Shown here: positions 36,837-44,827 of the stretch, piece after piece
How positions within the stretch are numbered: the first letter of the stretch is position 1
How the letters are laid out: the number at the start of each line of letters is the position of its first letter
Source: Caulobacter sp.
GTDB lineage: Bacteria; Pseudomonadota; Alphaproteobacteria; Caulobacterales; Caulobacteraceae
Direction: 5' to 3'
Assembly (NCBI GenBank): GCA_016125585.1
Contig: WGLL01000011.1
Location: 349,270-413,269, forward strand
DNA length: 64,000 nt
The notes under the pieces: model-generated
Told to the model about the DNA's origin: nothing
Databases searched by the model: none
What the model saw: the letters and a program-made list of their open reading frames with translations, nothing else
Translations under genes and position numbers: made by a program

Positions 36837-38063
36837 ATGGCCTTTGACGCCCCCCTCGATATCGAGGCGATCCGGGAGCAGTTTCCGGTCCTGTCGCGCC
36901 AGATCAACGGTCGGACGCTGGTCTATCTGGACAACGCCGCCAGCGCCCAGAAGCCGCGGGCGGTGATCAGGGCGATGACCGATGTGATGGAGGGCGGATA
37001 CGCCAACGTCCACCGGGGCCTCCACACCCTCGCCAACGAAACCACCGAAGCCTATGAAAAGGCGCGGCTTTCGGTCACCCGCTTCCTGGGCGCAAACGAG
37101 GGCGAAATCGTCTTCACCAAGGGCGGCACCGAGGCGATCAATCTGGTCGCCGCGGGATTGGGCCAGACGCTGGGGGAGGGGGACGAAATCCTCATTACCC
37201 AGATGGAGCACCACTCCAACATCGTTCCCTGGCACTTCCTGAGAGAGCGCAAGGGCGTGGTGCTGCGGTTCGCCCCGGTCACCGAGACCGGCGAACTGGA
37301 TCTGGCGGCGACCCTGCCCATGATCAACGACCGCACCCGCGTCGTCTCCCTGACCCAGATGTCGAATGTGTTGGGCACGATCAATCCTCTGCAGGCCATC
37401 ACCGAGGCCGCCCATGCCGTTGGGGCGATGGTGCTGGTCGACGGTTGTCAGGGCGCCGTTCACCTGGCCATCGATGTGAAGGCCCTCGATTGCGACTTCT
37501 ATGTCTGCACCGGCCACAAGCTCTACGGCCCCACCGGCATCGGCGTCCTCTACGGCAAGGCCGAACGGCTGGCGGCGCTGCCCCCCTATCAGGGCGGCGG
37601 CGAGATGATCGGGACCGTCAGTGAGACCAAGATCACCTACGCCGACCCGCCGATGCGGTTCGAAGCCGGAACGCCGCCGATCATCGAGGCCATCGGCCTT
37701 GGCGCGGCGGTGGAGTGGATGATGCGGTTCGACCGCGCCGCCGTCGCCGCCCATGAAAAGGCGCTCTACGACCGGGTGATCGAACGGCTGGACGGCGCCA
37801 ACTGGTTGAGGGTGATCGGAACAGCGCCGGACAAGGGCGCGATCCTGAGCTTCACCATCGCGGGCGCCCATCCGCACGACATCGCCCAGATCCTCGACAA
37901 GCAGGGGGTGGCGGTGCGCGCCGGCGCCCATTGCGCCGAGCCGCTGATGGCCCGTTTCGGGGTCACGGCAAGCGCCCGGGCGTCCTTCGCCCTATATAAC
38001 AGCCTGACCGAGGCCGACGCGTTCTCCGACGCGCTGGTCAAGGCCCGCAGCTTCTTTGCGTGA
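36837..38063 (+). CDS. sufS: Cysteine desulfurase SufS, class II
   Basis: This 408-residue PLP enzyme supplies sulfur to SufBCD. Features are VYLDNAASAQKPRAVI, ANVHRGLHTLANETTEAYE, the PLP lysine in CTGHKLYGPTGIGVLYG and the active Cys in RAGAHCAEPLM. The usual partner SufE or SufU is not encoded in this operon. It follows sufD by 2 bp. Confidence 0.96.
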   Translation: MAFDAPLDIEAIREQFPVLSRQINGRTLVYLDNAASAQKPRAVIRAMTDVMEGGYANVHRGLHTLANETTEAYEKARLSVTRFLGANEGEIVFTKGGTEAINLVAAGLGQTLGEGDEILITQMEHHSNIVPWHFLRERKGVVLRFAPVTETGELDLAATLPMINDRTRVVSLTQMSNVLGTINPLQAITEAAHAVGAMVLVDGCQGAVHLAIDVKALDCDFYVCTGHKLYGPTGIGVLYGKAERLAALPPYQGGGEMIGTVSETKITYADPPMRFEAGTPPIIEAIGLGAAVEWMMRFDRAAVAAHEKALYDRVIERLDGANWLRVIGTAPDKGAILSFTIAGAHPHDIAQILDKQGVAVRAGAHCAEPLMARFGVTASARASFALYNSLTEADAFSDALVKARSFFA

Positions 38064-38069
38064 GATGAG

Positions 38070-38429
38070 ATGACCGAAGCCCCCCAAGCCGCCGAAACGC
38101 CGACGCCGCTCACCCCCCAGGAGCTGAACGTGCTGACCGACAAGCTGGTCGAGCAGTTCAAGACGGTGTTCGACCCGGAAATCCCGGTCGACATCTATGA
38201 GCTGGGCCTGATCTACAAGGTCGATGTCTCCGACGACAAACACGTCGCCGTCGACATGACCCTGACCGCGCCGGGCTGCCCCGTGGCCGGCGAGATGCCG
38301 GGCTGGGTCGAGGACGCGGTGATGGAACTGCCCGACATCAAGTCCTGCACCGTCGAGCTGGTGTTCGACCCGCCGTGGGACCCGTCCCGCATGTCCGATG
38401 AAGCCAAGCTGCAACTGAACATGTTCTGA
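38070..38429 (+). CDS. sufT: SufT/MIP18-family (DUF59) Fe-S assembly factor
   Basis: The 119-residue protein has the MIP18 core: KTVFDPEIPVDIYELGLIYKVDV and MTLTAPGCPVAGEMPGWVEDAV, with the reactive Cys in APGCPV. Such factors help mature or transfer Fe-S clusters. It sits between sufS and sufA with 6 bp and 2 bp gaps. Confidence 0.93.
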   Translation: MTEAPQAAETPTPLTPQELNVLTDKLVEQFKTVFDPEIPVDIYELGLIYKVDVSDDKHVAVDMTLTAPGCPVAGEMPGWVEDAVMELPDIKSCTVELVFDPPWDPSRMSDEAKLQLNMF

Positions 38430-38431
38430 TC

Positions 38432-38821
38432 ATGGAAACCGTCGTCACCCCCCGCGCCCGCCGCCCCCGGCCCAAGGTCGTCACCCTCAGCGACGCCGCC
38501 GCCGAGCGGGTGAAAGAGATCATGGCCAAAGCTGAAAAGCCCTATGCCGGCCTGCGCGTCGGGGTGAAGAACGGCGGCTGCGCCGGCCAGGAATATATCC
38601 TGGAGTATGCCGAGGAGGCCGGGCCGCTGGATGAGGTGGTCGAGGACAAGGACGTCCGCATCCTGATCGACCCGAAGGCGGTGCTGTTCCTGATCGGCAC
38701 CACCATCGACTATGAGGTCACCCGCCTGGCCTCGAAGTTCGTGTTCCGCAATCCCAACGAGACCGACGCCTGCGGCTGCGGCGAGAGCGTGACGATCGTG
38801 CCGGCGTCCTCCGAAGCCTGA
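38432..38821 (+). CDS. sufA: A-type Fe-S carrier, SufA/IscA family
   Basis: The 129-residue protein has the three cluster-binding cysteines of A-type carriers: KNGGCAGQEYIL and DACGCGESVTI. It begins with a basic extension (TPRARRPRPKVVTLSDAAAERV). It probably receives clusters from SufBCD and delivers them to apoproteins. It is the last gene of the suf operon, and its 3' end faces plsC with a 31-bp gap. Confidence 0.95.
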   Translation: METVVTPRARRPRPKVVTLSDAAAERVKEIMAKAEKPYAGLRVGVKNGGCAGQEYILEYAEEAGPLDEVVEDKDVRILIDPKAVLFLIGTTIDYEVTRLASKFVFRNPNETDACGCGESVTIVPASSEA

Positions 38822-38852
38822 TCCTTCTCCCGCGCGCCGGGATACCGAATTT

Positions 38853-39638
38853 TCAGGCCGCCGCTTCCCGCGCCTGCATCTTGCGCAGCTCATCCGGCGT
38901 CGGCACCAGCACCGACGGCTCCACGGGCGTTCCGGTCGCCTCGGCGATCAGTTCCTGGCTGCGGGTCTCGACTACGTCGCGCAGTTTCCTCAGGAAGGCG
39001 TTCTTGTCATCGCCGGGCTTGATGGGGTCGAGGAATTCGACGGTCGCCTTGCCGGGGGTCTTGTTGAAGTCCTGTTGCTGCCAGAACAGACCCAGGTTGG
39101 TCGCCACAGGCACCACCGGCAGGCCAAAGTCTCGGGCCATGAAGTAGACGCCGGAGCGATAGCGGAAGTGCTCGCCCGGTCTGGCGAGATTGCCCTCCGG
39201 AAAGATCAGGATGCGCTTGCCCTCTTCGTTGGCCTTTGCCGCGCTGGTCGCCAGGGCGTTGCGCGCTTCGGGGCCGCCGCAGTTGTCGACGATGATCGCG
39301 CCCATCTTGCGCAGCAGGCCGCCGATCAGCGGAAACTTATCCATGTGATCGCCGGTGACGAAGGTCATGTTGTCGACGCTGGAATAGAGGACAAAGCCGT
39401 CGCCCCAGCTGTGATGCTTGGCGCCGATGATGAAGGCGCCCTGGGGCAGGCGCTCCTTGCCCTTCACCTCGATCTCGATGCCGGCGATGGCCCGCATGCC
39501 CCACATCATCCGGTGGGTGTAGAGCTTGATCGCCCCTGCCATGGGGCGCCGTCCGGGCAGGATCGACAGCATGACCGCGCTCAGGGCGTAGAAGACCGTC
39601 GCGGTCCAGTAGTAGCAGGCAAAGAGGATGGAGCGCAT
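38853..39638 (-). CDS. plsC: 1-acyl-sn-glycerol-3-phosphate acyltransferase
   Basis: PlsC makes phosphatidic acid from lysophosphatidate. The 261-residue protein from ATG 39638 has one N-terminal membrane helix and the acyltransferase motifs AKHHSWGDGF (Hx4D) and FPEGNLARPGE (EGxx variant of EGTR). An upstream TetR-family gene, 35 bp away on the same strand, suggests regulation in one unit. Confidence 0.9.
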   Translation of the reverse strand: MRSILFACYYWTATVFYALSAVMLSILPGRRPMAGAIKLYTHRMMWGMRAIAGIEIEVKGKERLPQGAFIIGAKHHSWGDGFVLYSSVDNMTFVTGDHMDKFPLIGGLLRKMGAIIVDNCGGPEARNALATSAAKANEEGKRILIFPEGNLARPGEHFRYRSGVYFMARDFGLPVVPVATNLGLFWQQQDFNKTPGKATVEFLDPIKPGDDKNAFLRKLRDVVETRSQELIAEATGTPVEPSVLVPTPDELRKMQAREAAA

Positions 39639-39673
39639 GGCGCGAGGATCCTTGCTGGAAGGGTGGGGCAGGG

Positions 39674-40234
39674 TCAGCGGGCGAACAGAACGGCCTGGAC
39701 GGCCTTGGTCATCAGCGGCGCGTGAGCCGAAAGGCTGTCCTCGCCCAGGCGGCCGTAGGCCTTGTTCTGGGCCGTCTGGGTGATCACCCCGATGGCCATG
39801 GCCGCCAGGAGCCGGGGGTCGGCGGGCGGCAGTTCGGCGCCGACCATGGCCTGCTTGATGATGGTTTCGGTGACGGTCACCGGATCGCGGCCGTCCTCCT
39901 GATAGAGGGGGATGAAGCGGTGCAGCTGGGTCAGGTGGAAGGCAAACGTCAGCCAGTCCTCGTCGGCCACCTGGCAATAGGCGCGGACGATGGCGGCGGC
40001 CTTGTCGCGAATGCCGACCGCCTCGGCGGCGCTCTCCGCAATCAGGGAGGAGAGGCGGCGGTGGACGGTCATGAACAGGCTGGCGGCCAGTTCGTCCTTG
40101 CCCTTGTAGTGGCGGTAGAGGGCGCCCTCGGACACCCCCGCTTCGGCGGCGATGGCGCGGGTGGTGGCGGCGTCGACGCCGTCACGGACGAAGACTTCCA
40201 GCGCGGCGCGTTCGATGCGAGGCTTCACAGACAT
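39674..40234 (-). CDS. TetR family transcriptional regulator
   Basis: The 186-residue protein starts at ATG 40234. The N-terminal helix-turn-helix is ALEVFVRDGVDAATTRAIAAEAGVSEGALYRHYKGKDELA. The C-terminal ligand domain has no recognisable specificity. It precedes plsC and has two palindromes at its promoter, so it probably represses this regulator-plsC unit and perhaps the divergent TfoX-like gene. An acyl-CoA effector would suit the neighbours but is only inference. Confidence 0.9.
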   Translation of the reverse strand: MSVKPRIERAALEVFVRDGVDAATTRAIAAEAGVSEGALYRHYKGKDELAASLFMTVHRRLSSLIAESAAEAVGIRDKAAAIVRAYCQVADEDWLTFAFHLTQLHRFIPLYQEDGRDPVTVTETIIKQAMVGAELPPADPRLLAAMAIGVITQTAQNKAYGRLGEDSLSAHAPLMTKAVQAVLFAR

Positions 40235-40249
40235 TGAGGCGTCTCCTTG

Positions 40250-40267
40250 TGTGAGCATTTGCTCACA
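40250..40267. promoter_or_regulatory. Probable TetR operator 1
   Basis: TGTGAGCATTTGCTCACA is a perfect 18-base palindrome beginning 16 bp upstream of the regulator ATG. It is in the right place for autorepression. Confidence 0.75.
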
Positions 40268-40284
40268 TTCGACTCCGCTTTGCA

Positions 40285-40298
40285 AGTGAACAATCACT
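40285..40298. promoter_or_regulatory. Probable TetR operator 2
   Basis: AGTGA-ACAA-TCACT is a five-base-pair palindrome related to site 1 (GTGAnnnnTCAC core in place of GTGAGCATTTGCTCAC). It is 16-30 bp before the TfoX-like ATG, so binding could also affect that gene. Confidence 0.5.
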
Positions 40299-40314
40299 CA
40301 CACCGGATACCGGC

Positions 40315-40695
40315 ATGGAAGAATTTCTGCAGGACCTGTTCGCGCCGATCGGCCCGGTCACGGTCAAGCGCATGTTCGGCGGGCTGGGCGTCTGGTTCGA
40401 CGGCATGATGTTCGCGCTGGTCTTCGGCGAGACCGTCTATCTGAAGGCCGACGCCGAAACGCTGCCGACCTTCACGGCGGCGGGATCGGAGCCCTTTGTC
40501 TATACCCAGCGCAAGCGCGACCGGCAGGCCAGCCTCAACTACCTGAGCCTTCCGGCCGGCGCCGAGGATGATCCCGCCGAGGCATCGCGGTGGGGCAGGC
40601 TGGCCATCGAGGCGGCCCTGCGCGCCCGGGCGGCCAAGGGACCGAAAAAGCAAAAGGCCCGGGCCGATATCGGGCCCGGGCCTTGGGATGGGTGA
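40315..40695 (+). CDS. TfoX/Sxy N-terminal domain protein
   Basis: The 126-residue protein has the TfoX_N signature VTVKRMFGGLGVWFDGMMFALV. TfoX/Sxy helps competence gene expression in gammaproteobacteria; in alphaproteobacteria this short domain protein has no settled role. Its last 20 codons (KKQKARADIGPGPWDG) are encoded by the terminator hairpin of the convergent enoyl-CoA hydratase gene. Confidence 0.88.
   Translation: MEEFLQDLFAPIGPVTVKRMFGGLGVWFDGMMFALVFGETVYLKADAETLPTFTAAGSEPFVYTQRKRDRQASLNYLSLPAGAEDDPAEASRWGRLAIEAALRARAAKGPKKQKARADIGPGPWDG
40650..40684 (-). terminator. Intrinsic terminator inside the convergent TfoX-like gene
   Basis: AAGGCCCGGGCC and GGCCCGGGCCTT form a 12-bp stem with a seven-base loop. 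On the minus strand the stem is followed by TTGCTTTTTC, so it ends transcripts of the enoyl-CoA hydratase gene at 40708. It lies within the last codons of the plus-strand gene. Confidence 0.8.
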
Positions 40696-40707
40696 TGTGC
40701 GGGAGGG

Positions 40708-41511
40708 CTAGCGCCCCTTGAAGGCCGCCGGACGCTTCTGCAGGAAGGCGCTGACACCCTCGATGAAGTCGTCGCTCTTGCCGGCGATCTTCTGGGCCTG
40801 GCGTTCGGCGGTCAGCTGGGCGTCCCAGCTGTTGTCCTGGCTCTCCCAGATCAGCTTGCGGATCTGGCCGAGAGAGGCCGGGCCTTCGGCCAGCTGTTTG
40901 GCCAGGGCGATCGCGGTGTCGAGGAGGTCGGCGTCGGGCACCACGCGGTTGACCAGGCCCCATTCCAGCGCCTTGTCGGCCGGGATCTTGTCGCCCATCA
41001 GCGCCATTTCCATGGCCCGGGCCCGGCCGATCATCCGCGGCAGCAGATAGGTCGAGCCGCCGTCCGGCACCAGGCCGATGCGACGGAAGGCCTGCAGGAA
41101 GTAGGCGCTTTCGGCGGCGACGATCAGGTCGCCGAGCAGGGCGAAGGAGCAGCCGACGCCGGCGGCGGCGCCGTTGACGGCGGTGACCACGGGCAGGGGG
41201 CTGTTCTTGATCTGGCTGACCAGCGGATTGTAGACGGTTTCCAGGGCCCGGCCGGCGTCCGGCTTGCCGTCGACGTCGAGTTGTCGGCCGGCCGCGCCGC
41301 CTCCGGAGAGGTTGGCGCCGCTGCAGAAGCCGCGGCCCTCGCCGGTGAGGACGATGGCCCTGGCGCCGTTCTCGCCCGCGGCGCAGCGGGCGAAGGCGTT
41401 GGACAGTTCCTCGGCCAGGTCCAGCCCGGCGGCGTTCATGGTGGCGGGGTCGGCCATGGTGATGACGGCGACGCCGTCATTCACCGCCAGCTTGATCTTC
41501 TTGTAGTCCAT
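40708..41511 (-). CDS. Enoyl-CoA hydratase/isomerase family protein (PaaG-like)
   Basis: This 267-residue crotonase-fold protein starts at ATG 41511, with GGGAGG upstream. Oxyanion-hole segments are GEGRGFCSGANLSGG and AAAGVGCSFALLGDLIVAAE. The conserved RIGLVPDGGSTYLLPRMIG matches the PaaG-like isomerase/hydratase branch used in fatty-acid or phenylacetate breakdown. The exact substrate cannot be told. Confidence 0.88.
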   Translation of the reverse strand: MDYKKIKLAVNDGVAVITMADPATMNAAGLDLAEELSNAFARCAAGENGARAIVLTGEGRGFCSGANLSGGGAAGRQLDVDGKPDAGRALETVYNPLVSQIKNSPLPVVTAVNGAAAGVGCSFALLGDLIVAAESAYFLQAFRRIGLVPDGGSTYLLPRMIGRARAMEMALMGDKIPADKALEWGLVNRVVPDADLLDTAIALAKQLAEGPASLGQIRKLIWESQDNSWDAQLTAERQAQKIAGKSDDFIEGVSAFLQKRPAAFKGR

Positions 41512-41594
41512 CGGCGGACCTCCCTTGGTTCTGTTGGCCAAGGGTAAGCGCGAATAACGCCGGGTAACGCCAGAAAAAAGTTGAGCCCGAAGGG

Positions 41595-42653
41595 TCAGGC
41601 GGCGACGGAGGCCACCTGTTCGCCGTTGGTCACGCGGTTGCGGCCCGAACGCTTGGACACATAGAGGGCGGCGTCGGCCCGCTCGATGGTGCAGGAGCCG
41701 GTCTCGCCCGGACGGCGCTGAGCCAGGCCGGAGGAGATGGTGATGGTGCCCAGGTCCTCGTTGGTCGAGCGGCGCTTGAGCATGCGGGAGGCCACTTCCT
41801 CGCGGATTTCCTCCAGGCAGGCTTCGACGATGGCCGCGTCCTCGCCGGGGAAGATCATGGCGAACTCCTCGCCGCCATAGCGGGCGGCAAAGCGCGGCGT
41901 GGCGCCAACCCGGCCGATGACGCTGGCGACGAAGCGGATCACCTGGTCGCCGGTCTGATGGCCCCAGGTGTCGTTGAAGTTCTTGAAGTGGTCGATATCC
42001 AGCACCGCCAGGGTCAGGGCGCCGCCCTGTTCATCGGCGTCTGCGCAGGCCTTGGCCAGTTCCTCGTCGAAGGCCTTGCGGTTGGCCAGGTTGGTCAGGC
42101 CGTCGGTGGTGGCGTCGCGACGGACCTGTTCAAGATGTTCGCGCAGCCGCGCGACCTCGGTGGTCGAATCGGACAGCCGCTGTTCGAGGGAGGTGTTCTG
42201 CTTCTGGACGCGGTCAGTGGCGGAGGCCAGGGTCTCGACCATCTTCTTGAGGGTGGTCGGGTCCGTCGCGGCGCCCAGGTCGACGCTGGCGCCGGCCAGG
42301 GTCTGGCCATAGGCGTGGGTCGATTTCTGGGCGGTCTGGATGGCCTTGGCCACCGAGGCCAGTTCCTGGGTCAGCTTGTCCCCGGCGTCGCGGATCTGTT
42401 CGTTGAGGCGGGCCTTCGCCAGGTAGGCGGCGGCCAGTTCCTCGCTGACGTTCTCGGTCATCGGCTCGCCGGCCGAGATCAGCCGATTCAGCTCCTTGGC
42501 CAGGGCGCCGTCCGGGTCGGCCACGAAATGCGACCAGAGTTCGAAATTGAGCGGAGTCGGCCAGACGCGGTGCTTCTCCATCAGCTCAATGGCCTTGCGC
42601 ACGATGGTATAGGCCTGCGGCCCCCTCATGGTCTGTTCAATATCGCCGGACAT
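41595..42653 (-). CDS. Diguanylate cyclase (GGDEF)
   Basis: The 352-residue cytosolic protein starts at ATG 42653. A helical N-terminal region (about 1-175, with a coiled coil near VQKQNTSLEQRLSDSTTEVARLREHLEQV) is followed by a GGDEF domain. The active site is ARYGGEEF, with the metal Asp in LAVLDIDHFKNFNDTWGH. The inhibitory I-site RxxD is absent before GGEEF (RVGA), so product inhibition may be weak. It makes cyclic di-GMP, which controls motility and surface attachment. The organisation resembles Caulobacter DgcB, but I do not assign that name. Confidence 0.9.
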   Translation of the reverse strand: MSGDIEQTMRGPQAYTIVRKAIELMEKHRVWPTPLNFELWSHFVADPDGALAKELNRLISAGEPMTENVSEELAAAYLAKARLNEQIRDAGDKLTQELASVAKAIQTAQKSTHAYGQTLAGASVDLGAATDPTTLKKMVETLASATDRVQKQNTSLEQRLSDSTTEVARLREHLEQVRRDATTDGLTNLANRKAFDEELAKACADADEQGGALTLAVLDIDHFKNFNDTWGHQTGDQVIRFVASVIGRVGATPRFAARYGGEEFAMIFPGEDAAIVEACLEEIREEVASRMLKRRSTNEDLGTITISSGLAQRRPGETGSCTIERADAALYVSKRSGRNRVTNGEQVASVAA

Positions 42654-42848
42654 CGTTTGGCCTTCCCCCGGTTCCGGCCGGCTTTCAGCCGACGTTCCGC
42701 TGTCTATCCGGGGACCATAAGGGGCTAACGCCAAACGTCCGGTTAAAACGGCAAACCTTGTTCGCTTGCGGCTGGCATCGACAATCGTCATTCTGATCGA
42801 CGATAACCTATAGCGCCGGCGCAACCGGCCGCCCGGAGGACACGATCG

Positions 42849-44279
42849 ATGAGCGACGCCGCCACCATGCAGGACATTCTCGCCCGCCAGAAGGCCGCCC
42901 ACCTGCGCGACGGGGCGCCGACGGCGGAGCAGCGGATCGAGCGGATCGACCGCTGCATCGGCCTGTTGGTCGACAACGCCACCGCCATCGAGGACGCCCT
43001 GAACACCGATTTCGGCAACCGGTCCCGGGAGGCGACGCAGCTGACCGACGTGGCCGGCTCGATCGGGCCGCTGAAGCACGCCCGCGACCATCTGCGCAAA
43101 TGGATGAAGGGCGAGAAGCGCAAGACCACGCCCGCCATCCTGGGCCTGTTCGGCGCCAGGGCCGAGGTCGCCTATCAGCCCAAGGGCGTTGTCGGGGTGA
43201 TCAGTCCCTGGAACTTTCCGGTCAATCTGACCTTCGCGCCGCTGGCCGGGGTGCTGGCGGCGGGCAACCGGGCGATGATCAAGCCTTCGGAATTCACCCC
43301 GGCGACGTCGGAGTTGATGAAGACCATGTTCGGCGGGGTGTTCTCCGAAGAGGAGATCGCCGTGATCACCGGCGGTCCGGAGGTCGGCCAGGCCTTTTCC
43401 GAGCTGGCCTTCGATCATCTGATCTTCACCGGCGCGACCTCGATCGCCCGTCATGTGATGCGGGCGGCGGCGACCAATCTGGTGCCGCTGACGCTGGAAC
43501 TGGGCGGCAAGAGCCCGGTGATCATCTCGCCCAGCGCCGACATGAAGATCGCCGCCGCGCGGATCATGAACGGCAAGACGCTGAACGCTGGCCAGATCTG
43601 CCTGGCGCCCGACTATGTGCTGGCGCCGGAAGACCGGGTCGGCGAGTTCGTCACCGAGGCCAAGGCGGCCGTCACCCGGATGTTCCCGACGATCAAGGAC
43701 AATCCCGACTACACCGCCGTTGTCGCCCAGCGTCACTATGACCGGATCATGGGCTACATCGAGGACGCCAGGGCCAAGGGCGCCGAGGTGATCGAGATCA
43801 AGCCCGACGACGAGGACCTGAGCCAGCAGGAGCATCGCAAGATCGCCCCGACCCTGATTCTCAATCCGACCGACGACATGACGGTGATGCAGGACGAGAT
43901 TTTCGGCCCGGTGCTGCCGGTGAAGACCTACAGGACCCTGTCGGAGGCGACCGGCTATATCAACCAGCACGACCGGCCGCTGGGGCTCTACTGGTTCGGC
44001 ACGGATGACGCCGAAAAGGAGAAGGTGCTGGCCTCGACCACCAGCGGCGGGGTGACCATCAACGACGTGGTGATGCATGTGGCCCAGGAGGAACTGCCGT
44101 TCGGCGGCGTCGGTCCCTCCGGCATGGGCAGCTATCACGGGGTCGACGGCTTCCGCGAGTTCAGCCACCGCAAGGCCATCTACACGCAGATCAAGAAGGA
44201 CATCGGCCCGCTGGTGGCGATGCGGCCGCCCTATGGTCCGGCGATCCGCAAGATGCTGGCCGGACAGATCAGCCGCTGA
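42849..44279 (+). CDS. Coniferyl aldehyde dehydrogenase-type enzyme
   Basis: The 476-residue NAD(P)-dependent aldehyde dehydrogenase has the catalytic Cys in LNAGQICLAPDY, the general base Glu in LTLELGGKSPVI and the nucleotide loop FTGATSIARHVM. The PWNFPVNLTFAPLAGVLAAGN segment and the overall pattern match coniferyl aldehyde dehydrogenases (CalB). Class-3 like features include the short length and the C-terminal KAIYTQIKK tail. The real substrate may be another aromatic or long-chain aldehyde. Confidence 0.85.
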   Translation: MSDAATMQDILARQKAAHLRDGAPTAEQRIERIDRCIGLLVDNATAIEDALNTDFGNRSREATQLTDVAGSIGPLKHARDHLRKWMKGEKRKTTPAILGLFGARAEVAYQPKGVVGVISPWNFPVNLTFAPLAGVLAAGNRAMIKPSEFTPATSELMKTMFGGVFSEEEIAVITGGPEVGQAFSELAFDHLIFTGATSIARHVMRAAATNLVPLTLELGGKSPVIISPSADMKIAAARIMNGKTLNAGQICLAPDYVLAPEDRVGEFVTEAKAAVTRMFPTIKDNPDYTAVVAQRHYDRIMGYIEDARAKGAEVIEIKPDDEDLSQQEHRKIAPTLILNPTDDMTVMQDEIFGPVLPVKTYRTLSEATGYINQHDRPLGLYWFGTDDAEKEKVLASTTSGGVTINDVVMHVAQEELPFGGVGPSGMGSYHGVDGFREFSHRKAIYTQIKKDIGPLVAMRPPYGPAIRKMLAGQISR

Positions 44280-44408
44280 AACCGGGGTGCGGCGCCGGGG
44301 CCACATTTCCCCGGCGTCACAAGCGCGCCCTTACAAGGCCGCGATCGGCTGCCTACATTAAGGCTGTCGCACAGTGTCCGCGACAGCGTTGAATCTGGAG
44401 ATTTGCCC

Positions 44409-44750
44409 ATGCGCGCCCCTGTAATCCTGGGCGGGCTTATTCTGGCCAGTCTGGCGGCGTCGTCCGCCCAGGCCCAGTCGTCCGTCGACTACAAGATCCA
44501 GGCCCGGTGCCTGGCCGTCTATGAGGCGGCCGCCGGCGCGGTCGAGGACTCGGGCGGCGACAAGGCGCTGGTCAAGAGTTTCGACCGTAACCGCGAACGC
44601 ACCGCCCTGGCGCTGGCCGCGCGGCGCGATCTGCCCGCCGGGACCAATCCCGCCGCCCTGCAGTCGGCCGCCGCCGACAAGCTGGAAGGCTTGGGCGTCG
44701 AGGCGCTGGTGACTGAAGCCAAGGCCTGCGACCAGACCCTCGGCTACTAA
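44409..44750 (+). CDS. Small secreted protein of unknown function
   Basis: The 113-residue precursor from ATG 44409 has a clear signal peptide (MRAPVILGGLILASLAASSAQAQ). The mature part is helical, with Cys in IQARCLAVYEAAAG and EAKACDQTLGY that may form a disulfide. I see no known family. It stands alone between an aldehyde dehydrogenase and a terminator. Confidence 0.65.
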   Translation: MRAPVILGGLILASLAASSAQAQSSVDYKIQARCLAVYEAAAGAVEDSGGDKALVKSFDRNRERTALALAARRDLPAGTNPAALQSAAADKLEGLGVEALVTEAKACDQTLGY

Positions 44751-44771
44751 ATCAGGCCGTCCAGACAGGAC

Positions 44772-44811
44772 AACGCCCGCCTCGCAAGGTCGCGAGGCGG
44801 GCGTTTTCGTT
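44772..44811 (+). terminator. Intrinsic terminator
   Basis: AACGCCCGCCTCGC and GCGAGGCGGGCGTT form a 14-bp stem with a six-base loop, followed by TTCGTTT. It ends the small secreted-protein gene and, being near symmetric, may also stop the convergent helicase transcript. Confidence 0.88.
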
Positions 44812-44827
44812 TACGGCGCAGGGCTGG

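Noticed and set aside
41595..44306. A 903-codon open frame on the minus strand covering a diguanylate cyclase and the antisense of an aldehyde dehydrogenase
   Set aside because: Only the part from ATG 42653 has GGDEF homology. The rest is antisense to the well-supported dehydrogenase gene; long antisense frames are common at this GC content.
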